Counted from the stretch's first letter, positions 17,409-26,313 are shown. The stretch is DNA of 64,000 bases from Bacteroidales bacterium (GCA_023231065.1 JALNWE010000006.1:15522-79521), one strand, 5' to 3'. Notes: a model not told the origin generated them from the sequence alone. Made by a program: numbers and translations.

Positions 17409-17846
17409 CTATTCTTTATTTTCTTTTTCTGACACTTCTTCCACTTCCGGCTTATTCCGGCTATCAAGAAGCACTGTTACATGATTCGAACGTTTACGAA
17501 TACGGTGGGCCCTTCCTTGAGGCGCTGTCTGAAGGCGTTTGAGTTGGCGACCGCCATCAACAAATATTTCTTTAATATAAAGATCGCTGTCCTCAATCCT
17601 TTTTCCTTCATTTTTTGCTTGCCAGTTTGCAATGGCTGAAAGCACCAGTTTCCGGATTCTTTCAGATGGCTGTTTTGCATTATTTTTCAATATATGCAGC
17701 GCCAGTTCAACCCTTTGTCCACGGATCAGGTCAGCGATCAGCCTCATTTTTCTTGGTGAGGTGGGACAATTATTCAGCCGGGCGAATGCTACCGTCTTTT
17801 TGGCTTCTTTCCGGTTCTCGGCTCGTGTACGAGTTCTAACTCCCAT
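17409..17846 (-). CDS. rplV: 50S ribosomal protein L22
   Basis: 145 residues. NCPTSPRKMRLIADLIRGQR near the N-terminus and RLQTAPQGRAHRIRKRSNHV, the hairpin that lines the peptide exit tunnel and is a macrolide-resistance site. A short acidic tail follows (EVEEVSEKENKE). Between rpsS and rpsC. Confidence 0.97.
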   Translation of the reverse strand: MGVRTRTRAENRKEAKKTVAFARLNNCPTSPRKMRLIADLIRGQRVELALHILKNNAKQPSERIRKLVLSAIANWQAKNEGKRIEDSDLYIKEIFVDGGRQLKRLQTAPQGRAHRIRKRSNHVTVLLDSRNKPEVEEVSEKENKE

Positions 17847-17866
17847 TTGTCTTTTGTATTAGGTCG

Positions 17867-18145
17867 TTATTTCTTAGCTTTATCTCTGTTTCCTGCATGA
17901 CCGCGGAAGATCCGGGTTGGTGCAAATTCACCCAACTTGTGTCCAACCATATTCTCGGTCACATATACAGGAATGAATTTATTCCCATTGTGAACAGCAA
18001 TGGTTAAACCAACAAAATCGGGAGATATCATGGAACCCCGTGACCAGGTTTTAATGACGGTCTTTTTTTTGGATTCCACCAGTCCCGTTACTTTCTTTTC
18101 CAGTTTATAATGGATATACGGACCTTTTTTAAGCGATCGGCTCAT
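17867..18145 (-). CDS. rpsS: 30S ribosomal protein S19
   Basis: 92 residues. MSRSLKKGPYIHYKLEKKV, TWSRGSMISPDFVGLTIAVH and GHKLGEFAPTRIFRGHAG are the S19 pattern; it forms a dimer with S13 in the head. 17 bp from rplB. Confidence 0.98.
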   Translation of the reverse strand: MSRSLKKGPYIHYKLEKKVTGLVESKKKTVIKTWSRGSMISPDFVGLTIAVHNGNKFIPVYVTENMVGHKLGEFAPTRIFRGHAGNRDKAKK

Positions 18146-18162
18146 AATCTTGATATTATCTT

Positions 18163-18987
18163 TTATTTCTTCCTGCGTTCAATGATATATTTATTGGATT
18201 GGTTTTTCCTGGCGCGAGTCTTATATCCCTTTGCCGGAGTGCCTTTCCTTGATCTTGGATGACCTCCTGATGCTTTTCCTTCGCCTCCACCCATCGGATG
18301 ATCAACCGGGTTCATAGCTACGCCACGGTTGCGTGGACGGCGGCCCAACCAACGGGTACGGCCAGCTTTACCATAAGACTCCAGGTTATGATCAATATTT
18401 GAAACCATACCAACAGTGGCTTTACAGGTTTGCAAAATCATTCGTGTTTCACCGGAGGGCATCTTCAGGATGGCAAACTTTCCGTCGCGTGACATCAATT
18501 GAGCATGAGAACCGGCGCTGCGCACCAGTTTTGCTCCTTGTCCAGGTCGTAATTCTACATTGTGAACGACCGTTCCAAACGGAATTTCACTAAGATAGAG
18601 GGCATTCCCGATTTCGGGCGGAACACCTTTTCCGGAAATAATAGTTTGTCCCACTTTTAAGCCATGAGGAGCTACGATATATCGTTTCTCTCCGTCTTTG
18701 TAAACAACTAATGCAATACGGGAAGTCCTGTTCGGATCGTACTCAATGGTTTTAACCAAAGCAGGAATATCTTCTTTATCCCGCTTGAAATCAATAACCC
18801 GGTACATCTGTTTATGACCACCACCAAGATATCGCATGGTCATTTTTCCTTCGTTGTTTCTTCCACCGGATTTCCTCGAAGGGGCCAACAGGCTCTTTTC
18901 AGGAACATCAGCGGTAATTTCATCATAGGTACTGATTACTTTAAACCGTTGACCGGGTGTTGTCGGTTTGTATTTCTTAAGCGCCAT
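18163..18987 (-). CDS. rplB: 50S ribosomal protein L2
   Basis: 274 residues, needed for subunit association and peptidyl transfer. MALKKYKPTTPGQRFKVIS at the start, the RNA-binding core (VHNVELRPGQGAKLVRSAGS) and the conserved His-containing MNPVDHPMGGGEGKASGGHP loop. 4 bp after rplW. Confidence 0.99.
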   Translation of the reverse strand: MALKKYKPTTPGQRFKVISTYDEITADVPEKSLLAPSRKSGGRNNEGKMTMRYLGGGHKQMYRVIDFKRDKEDIPALVKTIEYDPNRTSRIALVVYKDGEKRYIVAPHGLKVGQTIISGKGVPPEIGNALYLSEIPFGTVVHNVELRPGQGAKLVRSAGSHAQLMSRDGKFAILKMPSGETRMILQTCKATVGMVSNIDHNLESYGKAGRTRWLGRRPRNRGVAMNPVDHPMGGGEGKASGGHPRSRKGTPAKGYKTRARKNQSNKYIIERRKK

Positions 18988-18991
18988 TTAT

Positions 18992-19282
18992 TTAAATATT
19001 GCTGTAAAAATCAATAGTTTCACCTTTAGCCAGCGTGACGATGGCTTTCTTATAAGCACTGGTTCTGCCCGAAATGACTCCGGTTTTGGTAAAACGGGTC
19101 TTGTTTTTCCCAGAGAAAACCATGGTATTGACAGAAGTAACATCCACTCCATAGAGCTCTTTGATCGCCTGGATAATCTGGAGTTTGTTAGCCCTCCGGT
19201 CAACCATAAACCCATAGCGGTTGAGTTTTTCGCCAAGATGGGTCATCTTCTCGGTTATGATCGGTTTTATGATAACTGTCAT
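18992..19282 (-). CDS. rplW: 50S ribosomal protein L23
   Basis: 96 residues. IIKPIITEKMTHLGEKLNRY and NKLQIIQAIKELYGVDVTSV match L23, the docking site for trigger factor and SRP at the tunnel exit. Between rplD and rplB. Confidence 0.97.
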   Translation of the reverse strand: MTVIIKPIITEKMTHLGEKLNRYGFMVDRRANKLQIIQAIKELYGVDVTSVNTMVFSGKNKTRFTKTGVISGRTSAYKKAIVTLAKGETIDFYSNI

Positions 19283-19303
19283 TGCTATATCGAATTATTC
19301 GGT

Positions 19304-19933
19304 TTAATTCTGATGAATTTTTTCAATTTCCTTGATAGATCCCTCGGTAATCATCAACCGGGTTGCATCTAAGATTTCATAAGTATTCAATTCAGTGGCA
19401 TTGATCACCTTGACCCTTTTGAGATTTCGGGAGGCCAATATGACATTCTCCTCTATTTTCGCAACAACTATCAGGGTCTTCTTTCCCGTAAGCTGAAAAT
19501 TTTTCAACAACTCACTGAAATTTTTCGTCTTCGGGGTTTCAAAATTGAAGTCTTCAACGATGGTGATACTGTCGTCTTTTACTTTGTAACTTAAAGCAGA
19601 TTTACGGGCCAGCCTCTTCAGCTTCTTATTCAACTTGAAACTATAATCCCGGGGATGAGGTCCAAATATACGGGCGCCGCCACGAAAAAGTGGATTTTTA
19701 ATACTCCCTTTCCGGGAGCCCCCGGTCCCTTTCTGTTTATGCAATTTCTTGGTACTCCCCGAAAGGGTCGACTTTTCCTTTGTACTATGGGTCCCCTGCC
19801 TCTGATTTGCCAAATACTGTTTTACATCTAAGTAAATGGCATGATCATTGGGCTCAATGGCGAAAATCGAATCGTCGAGGATAGCCTTTTTGGGGGTCGT
19901 TGTGCCCTTTATGTTATAAACTGTTACTTCCAT
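19304..19933 (-). CDS. rplD: 50S ribosomal protein L4
   Basis: 209 residues. The tunnel-lining loop is visible as KQKGTGGSRKGSIKNPLFRG followed by RIFGPHPRDYSFKLNKKLKR. Its start overlaps the rplC stop by 10 bp, consistent with coupling. In enteric bacteria L4 autoregulates the S10 operon; no equivalent leader is identified here. Confidence 0.98.
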   Translation of the reverse strand: MEVTVYNIKGTTTPKKAILDDSIFAIEPNDHAIYLDVKQYLANQRQGTHSTKEKSTLSGSTKKLHKQKGTGGSRKGSIKNPLFRGGARIFGPHPRDYSFKLNKKLKRLARKSALSYKVKDDSITIVEDFNFETPKTKNFSELLKNFQLTGKKTLIVVAKIEENVILASRNLKRVKVINATELNTYEILDATRLMITEGSIKEIEKIHQN

Positions 19934-20553
19934 CTTTCAATAATTACATATGATCCGTTATGTCCGGGAATTGCACCTTTAACCAAAATCAGGTTCTTAT
20001 CCAAAATAATTTTTAAAACTTGCAGATTGATGACTTTCACACGGTCTCCACCCATATGTCCCGCCATCCGAATCCCTTTCATGACCCTTGATGGCCATGA
20101 AGAAGCCCCAACCGAACCGGGAGCCCTGAGACGGTTGTGCTGTCCGTGAGTTGCCTCACCTACTCCGGCAAAGTGATGCCGTTTGACAACGCCCTGAAAT
20201 CCTTTACCCTTGGAAATACCCACCACATCGATATATTCTCCTTCTGTAAAAATATCCACCCTCAGAATATCCCCAAATTGCTTCTGATGCCCAGGTTCAA
20301 AACGAGTAAATTCTGCAACCACTTTTTTCGGGGTAATACCTGCTTTGGCAAAATGTCCCATCTCGGACTTGGTGGTATGCTTCTCCTTCTTTTCTTCAAA
20401 AGCAAGTTGGATAGCATCGTATCCCTCTTTTTCTTTGGATCGGACCTGTGTTACGACACAAGGGCCAGCTTCGATCACCGTACATGGGTAATTTTTTCCC
20501 GAGGCATCATAAATACTGGTCATTCCGACTTTTTTTCCAATTAATCCAGACAT
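19924..20553 (-). CDS. rplC: 50S ribosomal protein L3
   Basis: 209 residues. MSGLIGKKVGMTSIYDASGK, VVGISKGKGFQGVVKRHHF and GSVGASSWPSRVMKGIRMAG with GHMGGDRVKV are diagnostic. It initiates 50S assembly; the central loop reaches the peptidyl-transferase centre. Confidence 0.98.
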   Translation of the reverse strand: MSGLIGKKVGMTSIYDASGKNYPCTVIEAGPCVVTQVRSKEKEGYDAIQLAFEEKKEKHTTKSEMGHFAKAGITPKKVVAEFTRFEPGHQKQFGDILRVDIFTEGEYIDVVGISKGKGFQGVVKRHHFAGVGEATHGQHNRLRAPGSVGASSWPSRVMKGIRMAGHMGGDRVKVINLQVLKIILDKNLILVKGAIPGHNGSYVIIERWK

Positions 20554-20597
20554 TTTTTTATTTCTTGCGTTATTAACTTAATGATGTCAAAATACGA

Positions 20598-20903
20598 TCA
20601 AACCTTGATTTCAACTTCAACCCCACTGGGAAGTTCCAACTTCATCAGTGCATCAATTGTTTTTGAGGTGGTACTGTAAATATCCAGTAACCGTTTGTAA
20701 GTACACAATTGAAACTGCTCACGGGATTTTTTGTTCACAAAGGTTGAACGCAGCACAGTGAAGATCTTTTTGTCCGTAGGCAATGGAATAGGTCCGCTGA
20801 CAACAGCACCTGTAGCCTTTACGGTTTTTACGATCTTTTCGGCTGATTTATCAACCAAGTTGTAATCGTAAGACTTCAATTTTATTCTAATTCTCTGGCT
20901 CAT
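20598..20903 (-). CDS. rpsJ: 30S ribosomal protein S10
   Basis: 101 residues. MSQRIRIKLKSYDYNLVDKS, SGPIPLPTDKKIFTVLRS and KRLLDIYSTTSKTIDALMKL. Also NusE in antitermination. It follows fusA by only 8 bp: no tuf gene lies between them, unlike the enterobacterial str-S10 junction. Confidence 0.98.
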   Translation of the reverse strand: MSQRIRIKLKSYDYNLVDKSAEKIVKTVKATGAVVSGPIPLPTDKKIFTVLRSTFVNKKSREQFQLCTYKRLLDIYSTTSKTIDALMKLELPSGVEVEIKV

Positions 20904-20911
20904 ATAAAAAA

Positions 20912-23017
20912 TTAATAGGCGGGAACATATCCCCTGATTTTATATAATACTTCATCCTGAATTTCCTTGGGAGTTGCTTCATATTTTTGAAATTCCAGCA
21001 TTTCAGTAGCCCTACCGGAAGTAAGACTGCGTAAGGTAGTCACATAACCAAACATTTCGGCTAAGGGAACGCACCCACGGATAACCTGGTTGCCGATCCT
21101 GGACTCTACCTCTTCAACATGACCACGTCTTTTAGTGATGTCACCTGTCACTTCACCCATATATTCACTGGGAGTAATAATTTCAAACCGCATGACCGGT
21201 TCCAGTATCACCGCTTTTGCTTTGCGACTGGCTTCTCTGAATGCAATGCCTGCAGCAACCTGGAAAGATAATGCATCTGAATCCACACTATGATAAGAAC
21301 CGTCAATGAGTTTAACTTTCACATTATCCATCGGGAACCCGATGATTGGTCCATTGGTCATGGCCGATTTCAACCCCTTTTCAATAGCAGGGATAAACTC
21401 ACGGGGAATATTTCCACCATGTATTTCATTGATAAACTGTAATCCCTTGATCCCTGTATCAGCAGGGCTGATTTCGATAACAAGGTCAGCAAAACGGCCT
21501 TTTCCCCCTGTTTGTTTTTTATAGACTTCGTGGTGCACCACAGTATTTGTAATAGCTTCTTTATAGGCCACCTGTGGATTTCCACGATTTACTTCAATAT
21601 TGAATTCCCTTCGGATCCGGTCAACAATGATGTCAAGGTGAAGCTCACCCATTCCGCTGATCAAGGTTTGCCCGGTTTCATCATCCACTTTTACCTGGAA
21701 GGTCGGGTCTTCTTCAGCCAGTTTATGTAAAGCAAGCGATAATTTCTCAACATCGTCCTGTGTCCGTGGCTCAATGGCCATATTAATGACCGGTTCGGGG
21801 AATACCATCGTTTCCAGAATGATCGGATGCTTGAGATCACACAAAGTATCACCCGTATGTATATCTTTAAAACCAACGGCTACGGCAATTTCCCCAGCTT
21901 CGATTTGTTTGAGCGGATTTTGTTTGTTGGCATGCATCAGCATGATGCGCAGCAACCGTTCTTTCTTATCCGTTCTGGTATTTAATACCACATCACCGGC
22001 ATTCAGTTTCCCTGAATAGACTCTGAAAAAAGCGATCCGGCCAACAAAAGGATCTGTCGCAATTTTAAAAGCTAAAGCAGTAAAAGGTTCTTCAGGATCA
22101 GGATGACGCGCCTCTTCTTTACCATTAAATGGATTTATCCCGGTTACAGGAGGCATATCATAAGGCGAAGGAAGGAATTTTGCAATGGCATCAATCAATA
22201 ATTGAACACCTTTATTTTTAAAGGAAGCACCACAAATCACCGGAGTGATTTTTCCCTGAATGGTAGCTCTACGGAGCTCGCAAAGAATGTCATCCTCAGT
22301 GATAGATTGAGGGTCATCGATAAATTTATGAAGCAGAATGTCATTTTCTTCGGCGGTACCTTCGATAAGTTTCATTCGGTATTCCTTCACCAAGTCTTTC
22401 ATTTCTTCCGGTACTGGAATTTCAAAATATTCCCGACCCAGTGATGCTTCATCCCATCCATAAGCCTTATTGGAGATCAGATCTACGATTCCTTCAAAAG
22501 TATCTTCTGAGCCGATAGGGAGCTGGATGACAACAGGGTTGGCTCCAAGCTTTTCACGGATCTGATCAACAACATGAAAAAAATCAGCCCCGGTACGGTC
22601 CATTTTGTTAATGTAACTAATCCGGGGGACATTATATTTATTGGCTTGATGCCAAACAGTTTCTGATTGTGGTTCAACTCCGCCGACTGCACAGAAAATG
22701 GCGACTGCTCCATCCAAGACCCGGAGGGAGCGTTCTACTTCAACTGTAAAATCGACATGACCCGGAGTATCGATGATATTGATCCGGTAATTCTGATTAT
22801 TGTAATCCCAGTAAACGGTGGTTGCTGCAGAAGTAATGGTTATTCCACGTTCCTGCTCTTGAACCATCCAGTCCATAGTGGCAGTGCCATCATGAACTTC
22901 ACCTAGTTTATAGTTGATGCCGGTATAATACAAGATACGCTCCGTCGTCGTAGTTTTACCCGCGTCGATGTGCGCCATAATGCCAATGTTTCTTGTATTT
23001 TCTAGTTTCCCGGTCAT
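20912..23017 (-). CDS. fusA: elongation factor G
   Basis: 701 residues, the translocation GTPase. G1 AHIDAGKTTT (about 15-24), G2 in QERGITITSAA, G3 DTPGHVDF, G4 NKMDRTGAD. Domain II and the domain IV loop are present, the latter with YHSVDSDALSFQVAAGIAFR near 585. It follows rpsG by 32 bp as in the classical str operon. Length and motifs are those of canonical EF-G. Confidence 0.98.
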   Translation of the reverse strand: MTGKLENTRNIGIMAHIDAGKTTTTERILYYTGINYKLGEVHDGTATMDWMVQEQERGITITSAATTVYWDYNNQNYRINIIDTPGHVDFTVEVERSLRVLDGAVAIFCAVGGVEPQSETVWHQANKYNVPRISYINKMDRTGADFFHVVDQIREKLGANPVVIQLPIGSEDTFEGIVDLISNKAYGWDEASLGREYFEIPVPEEMKDLVKEYRMKLIEGTAEENDILLHKFIDDPQSITEDDILCELRRATIQGKITPVICGASFKNKGVQLLIDAIAKFLPSPYDMPPVTGINPFNGKEEARHPDPEEPFTALAFKIATDPFVGRIAFFRVYSGKLNAGDVVLNTRTDKKERLLRIMLMHANKQNPLKQIEAGEIAVAVGFKDIHTGDTLCDLKHPIILETMVFPEPVINMAIEPRTQDDVEKLSLALHKLAEEDPTFQVKVDDETGQTLISGMGELHLDIIVDRIRREFNIEVNRGNPQVAYKEAITNTVVHHEVYKKQTGGKGRFADLVIEISPADTGIKGLQFINEIHGGNIPREFIPAIEKGLKSAMTNGPIIGFPMDNVKVKLIDGSYHSVDSDALSFQVAAGIAFREASRKAKAVILEPVMRFEIITPSEYMGEVTGDITKRRGHVEEVESRIGNQVIRGCVPLAEMFGYVTTLRSLTSGRATEMLEFQKYEATPKEIQDEVLYKIRGYVPAY

Positions 23018-23049
23018 ATTACCCTAACGGCCTTTAAGTCCGCTCAATG

Positions 23050-23517
23050 TTAAAATCTGAAATGGCTGAATGCCTTATTGGCTTCTGCCATCCTGTGTGT
23101 ATCTTCTTTACGTTTAAAAGCGGCGCCTTCTTCTTTATAAGCGGCCATGATCTCGGCAGCCAGTTTTTGTCCGAAACTTTTTTCATGGCGTTTCCGGGCA
23201 AAATTCACCAACGATTTCATACCAATGGAGCTTTTTCTGCCAGGCCTTATCTCTGAAGGAATTTGAAAAGTTGCGCCACCAATACGCCGGCTTCTGACTT
23301 CAACAGCCGGGGTAACGTTGGCCAATGCTTTTTTAAATACCTCCAGCCCATCTTCTTTGGTCTTTTCCGACACGATTTCAATAGCCTCATAAAAAACATC
23401 ATAAGCGATGTTCTTTTTTCCGGCTAACATCACATTGTTTACAAACTTTGTGACTAAGGTATCGCCGAATTTTGGATCAGGAAGAAGGGCCCTTTTCTTT
23501 GGTTTTGCTTTTCTCAT
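23050..23517 (-). CDS. rpsG: 30S ribosomal protein S7
   Basis: 155 residues. KRALLPDPKFGDTLVTKFVN and GLEVFKKALANVTPAVEVRS, RRIGGATFQIPSEIRPGRK. Primary binder of the 16S 3' domain. Between rpsL and fusA. Confidence 0.98.
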   Translation of the reverse strand: MRKAKPKKRALLPDPKFGDTLVTKFVNNVMLAGKKNIAYDVFYEAIEIVSEKTKEDGLEVFKKALANVTPAVEVRSRRIGGATFQIPSEIRPGRKSSIGMKSLVNFARKRHEKSFGQKLAAEIMAAYKEEGAAFKRKEDTHRMAEANKAFSHFRF

Positions 23518-23563
23518 ACTGCTTTAATTATTGTTTGGTTGCATCCTGTTGCAACCCTCCATT

Positions 23564-23947
23564 TTATGCTTTTTTCTCTTTGGGGCGTTTTGCGCCATAT
23601 TTGCTACGGCGTTGTTTGCGGCCTTCCACTCCGGAAGTATCAAGCGCACCACGAATGATATGATAACGCACTCCGGGAAGATCTTTCACACGACCGCCAC
23701 GGATCATCACGATAGAGTGTTCTTGCAGGTTGTGGCCCTCGCCCGGGATGTAAGCATTCACTTCTTTTCCGTTGGTAAGCCGGACCCTTGCAACTTTACG
23801 CATGGCTGAATTCGGTTTCTTGGGAGTTGTTGTATAAACACGAACACAAACACCACGGCGCTGAGGACATGAGTCCAATGCAGGTGACTTGCTTTTGTCA
23901 ACCAGCTTATTTCTTCCTTTGCGAACCAGTTGCGAAATTGTAGGCAT
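23564..23947 (-). CDS. rpsL: 30S ribosomal protein S12
   Basis: 127 residues from ATG 23947 (MPTISQLVRKGRNKLVDKSK), the family start; the frame extends to 23977. Decoding-centre loops are TPKKPNSAMRKVARVRLTNG and the IPGEGHNLQEHSIVMIRGGR segment with its Pro-Gly loop and the two lysines associated with streptomycin response (one in TPKKPNS). Ends with a Lys/Arg tail. First gene of the whole minus-strand cluster, with two promoter candidates upstream. Confidence 0.98.
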   Translation of the reverse strand: MPTISQLVRKGRNKLVDKSKSPALDSCPQRRGVCVRVYTTTPKKPNSAMRKVARVRLTNGKEVNAYIPGEGHNLQEHSIVMIRGGRVKDLPGVRYHIIRGALDTSGVEGRKQRRSKYGAKRPKEKKA

Positions 23948-24033
23948 ATCAATCGTTTTAATTAACTTCTTTTTCAATTTCGGTCGTACTGTATGATCCG
24001 ACCTTCCTTGCTTTTGCCCCCGAAAAGGGAGTG

Positions 24034-24067
24034 CAAAAGTACAATTTTATTTTACACTACCAACAAA
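24034..24067 (-). promoter_or_regulatory. proximal Bacteroidota promoter of the rpsL cluster
   Basis: Minus strand: -7 TACTTTTG (24034-24041) and a -33 TTTGTTG (24061-24067), with 19 bp from the TTG to the -7. It matches the consensus TTTG-19-TAnnTTTG and lies about 87 bp before rpsL. A 9-bp inverted repeat (24063-24071 with 24087-24095) overlaps the -33 box. Confidence 0.75.
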
Positions 24068-24095
24068 TTCACCTTAAAACAAACAATGAATTTGT
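24063..24095. repeat. inverted repeat overlapping the rpsL promoter -33 box
   Basis: ACAAATTCA at 24063-24071 and TGAATTTGT at 24087-24095 are exact reverse complements, 15-nt spacer. One arm coincides with the -33 region of the proximal rpsL promoter, so it could be a regulator site; equally it could be the end of the upstream RNA's hairpin. No T-tract follows. Confidence 0.4.
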
Positions 24096-24149
24096 AAAAA
24101 CTATGATTTAACTAAAGCTAGGGCTGGAAAATGTAAGGAAGGTATTGAT

Positions 24150-24245
24150 TTTCGCGAGACTTTCTAACGCATCCATCACGCTGGCTGCGATTGAAACCTA
24201 TAGTCGTCTCACTTTGTCAGGTTTCCTTGCCGTTTCCGGCTTATA
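24150..24245 (-). ncRNA. candidate structured RNA / leader with pseudoknot upstream of rpsL
   Basis: In a 413-bp gene-free stretch (23948-24360), between two good promoters, the minus-strand RNA can form four elements, listed 5' to 3'. First is a hairpin, 24240-24229, GCCG closed by a GAAA tetraloop. Stem A is 24225-24219 with 24199-24193 (7 bp, extendable by a G-U). Stem B is 24212-24206 with 24160-24154 (7 bp, one G-U), and its 5' strand lies inside the loop of A. Hairpin C is 24189-24168 (4 bp, a G-A mismatch, 3 bp, 6-nt loop), between the 3' strands of A and B. Stems A and B form an H-type pseudoknot. No tRNA, riboswitch or RNase P signature was recognised. Folding is by eye only; homologue comparison is needed. 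Confidence 0.45.
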
Positions 24246-24282
24246 TCGCTTCTCAAAAAACAAAAATTGATTTTTGAGGGTG

Positions 24283-24313
24283 CAAAAGTACAACTTATTT
24301 TTAATCAACCAAA
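24283..24313 (-). promoter_or_regulatory. distal Bacteroidota promoter upstream of the structured region
   Basis: Minus strand: -33 TTTG (24310-24313), exactly 19 bp spacer, -7 TACTTTTG (24283-24290), a perfect match. The sequence from the -7 onward, TTTTGCACCCTCAAAAA, is identical over 17 bp to that at the secDF promoter. It would transcribe the pseudoknot region and, without a terminator, rpsL. Confidence 0.75.
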
Positions 24314-24360
24314 AAAAATATCAAAAAATAATCATGATATTCTTTGACTATTTGAAATTA

Positions 24361-26271
24361 TTAATGGTGATATATGTTCCCATCATTCCGGTAACCGACA
24401 ATATTTTGATACCAGTTCGGATAAAGTGTGCCACCGCTTTCTCCCCATTCGATGAAATGAAGATAGGCATGGCTGATTTCACTTTTCTCAACCGGATATT
24501 CAAAACTTTCATAAATATTGATCGCCCAGGGAAGGTTATTTTGAGTCCTGTAATATCGTCCGGTTGCAGGATTGCTGTTATCGTCATCCTGGCCAAATAT
24601 CCCCTGATCCGCAAGGGAAGTTGGTGGATAATCCGGTAAATGCACCTCCCTCGACCGGTTTTTGTTAACGATAATAAAAGGATTGAATTGATTGATATTG
24701 ACATCTTCTATTGTATAAGAGCCTCCAGTAAAATCAAGATGTATTTCAAGGGTCACGGGAGTTACATTGGGTGCATACAAACAGGTATTTACCCCAATAC
24801 CGGAACCCGGATGGGGCATCAGGCCAAAAGCATCATCATAAACAATGATCGTAGGCCTGGATTGTCCTGATTCCAGACCATTCGGATTCAATGTGATATA
24901 AGTTCCAGATTGCAGGTTTGAACCGGTCGCCTCAAGGTCAGACGAAAGGACATGGTCATCCGGGAACTGAAACCCAAAACCATTGTGAAAAGTCGCCCCA
25001 AAAGCCTTTATAGTAAACGTACCAAACATCTCTACGATGATATTGGATGCATTGGTAACTGTTTTAAACTGGTAATCACAAACCAGATCGTTGAAATCAT
25101 AATCTCCTTTCGCAGGCCATAGGTCTTCAAAACCCAATGTCCCAAATCCACTTGCCGGAAAATAATTATTGAAAGCCCGTGTCGGATCGGTTGGATAGTC
25201 GTCATCCACATCCAAAATACCGTCACCGTCGCTATCAGGTGAAACCGGCGCTAAAAATTCGTAAGCCCCCATATCTACGGTACCATTAACGATCCTGGGA
25301 TTTCCATCCAGATCGGGAACGGTGTTCATCCATTCAATATTCATTCCCGTATCGATACAAGGTGAACCTGATAACAGCCGATAATCCTCCGAACCGGATA
25401 TTATGCTCACAAACATGGGCTCGGAAGAAATGCAATTTGAGCTATAGCTCCCGGATAAGGCAGGGGTGGTACAACAATTATAATAATAGTATCCGCTTCC
25501 TGAAACTTCATAGTTCGTACCATTATTGTAATAAGAAATGGTGTTAAATACCAACCCATTATTCCGGGTTCTGATCCCGGCGCCATTGGGACAGGTATTC
25601 TTTGAAATCACGCAATTTTTAACTTTGCCCGATTCCCAGATGTTCACTCCACCTCCCAGATATACGGAGCTGTTATAAGTAATTTCACAGTTCCTGATCT
25701 CACCTCCATTAAGTAGGCGGACACCTCCTCCATACCCTTCTGGGCCATTATTGCTGGCTATATTGTTAGAGATAATACAATTTTGGACCAATCCGCCGTA
25801 ATCAAGCGCAACCCCTCCACCGTCGCGGGCCTGGCAATTTTGAATGATACAATTCTCTACAGTTCCGGCATTGTTTATATCGATTCCACCACCAAAATCA
25901 AATGGGTTATATCCATTCTGAATGGTAAATCCCTTAAGAAGGGCATTCGGATTATCAATATAAAAGCAGCGGGTAAGGTGGTTCCCATCAACAATGGTAA
26001 ATTCAGCGCCATTCATACTTTGTACCGTAATTCCAATGGTAATGCTAACATTGGAACTCAAAAGGTAACTTCCGTCATTGACCAATACTACATCCCCATC
26101 ATTACATACCGCTATTGCCGTTTGTATATTAGTAGCCGCATCAGCCAGACTGGTGTATGGGCTGGTATTACTTCCCGCCAATGAAACATACCGGGTAGTT
26201 GCAATACCAAAGACCGGTATCAGCAAGAAGATCATTAAAACCAAACTGAAATAAGAATGTTTTGTTTTCAT
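24361..26271 (-). CDS. secreted beta-helix protein with C-terminal LruC domain
   Basis: 636 residues. Signal peptide 1-24. Residues about 26-340 form a right-handed parallel beta-helix with repeated GGGV..NGG.IRNC.I turns, ending in the SPCIDTG...DMGAYEF closure seen in pectate-lyase-like surface proteins. Residues 345-365 are a Ca-binding DSDGDGILDVDDDYPTD segment. From about 367 to the end is an LruC domain (DYDFNDLVCDY at 390-400, closing YPNWYQN...GYRN). No catalytic triad of a lyase is evident and no type IX sorting tail is seen. Probably a surface adhesin or matrix protein; its substrate is unknown. Cotranscribed with the upstream lipoprotein (42-bp gap). The stop lies 47 bp from the distal rpsL promoter -33. 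Confidence 0.8.
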   Translation of the reverse strand: MKTKHSYFSLVLMIFLLIPVFGIATTRYVSLAGSNTSPYTSLADAATNIQTAIAVCNDGDVVLVNDGSYLLSSNVSITIGITVQSMNGAEFTIVDGNHLTRCFYIDNPNALLKGFTIQNGYNPFDFGGGIDINNAGTVENCIIQNCQARDGGGVALDYGGLVQNCIISNNIASNNGPEGYGGGVRLLNGGEIRNCEITYNSSVYLGGGVNIWESGKVKNCVISKNTCPNGAGIRTRNNGLVFNTISYYNNGTNYEVSGSGYYYYNCCTTPALSGSYSSNCISSEPMFVSIISGSEDYRLLSGSPCIDTGMNIEWMNTVPDLDGNPRIVNGTVDMGAYEFLAPVSPDSDGDGILDVDDDYPTDPTRAFNNYFPASGFGTLGFEDLWPAKGDYDFNDLVCDYQFKTVTNASNIIVEMFGTFTIKAFGATFHNGFGFQFPDDHVLSSDLEATGSNLQSGTYITLNPNGLESGQSRPTIIVYDDAFGLMPHPGSGIGVNTCLYAPNVTPVTLEIHLDFTGGSYTIEDVNINQFNPFIIVNKNRSREVHLPDYPPTSLADQGIFGQDDDNSNPATGRYYRTQNNLPWAINIYESFEYPVEKSEISHAYLHFIEWGESGGTLYPNWYQNIVGYRNDGNIYHH

Positions 26272-26313
26272 GGCAAATTCCTTTAAATCTAATCTTTACA
26301 ACCGACGCTAAGG

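Noticed and set aside
20912..23017. EF-G as a fusidic-acid-specific or atypical paralogue
   Set aside because: It sits in the str operon with standard G1-G4 motifs and domain IV, so it is the ordinary translational EF-G.
24110..24280. tRNA, HDV-like ribozyme or riboswitch in the rpsL leader
   Set aside because: No tRNA T-arm or CCA and no complete riboswitch core were found. An HDV nested fold lacks a P3 hairpin here. Kept only as a candidate RNA without a family name.
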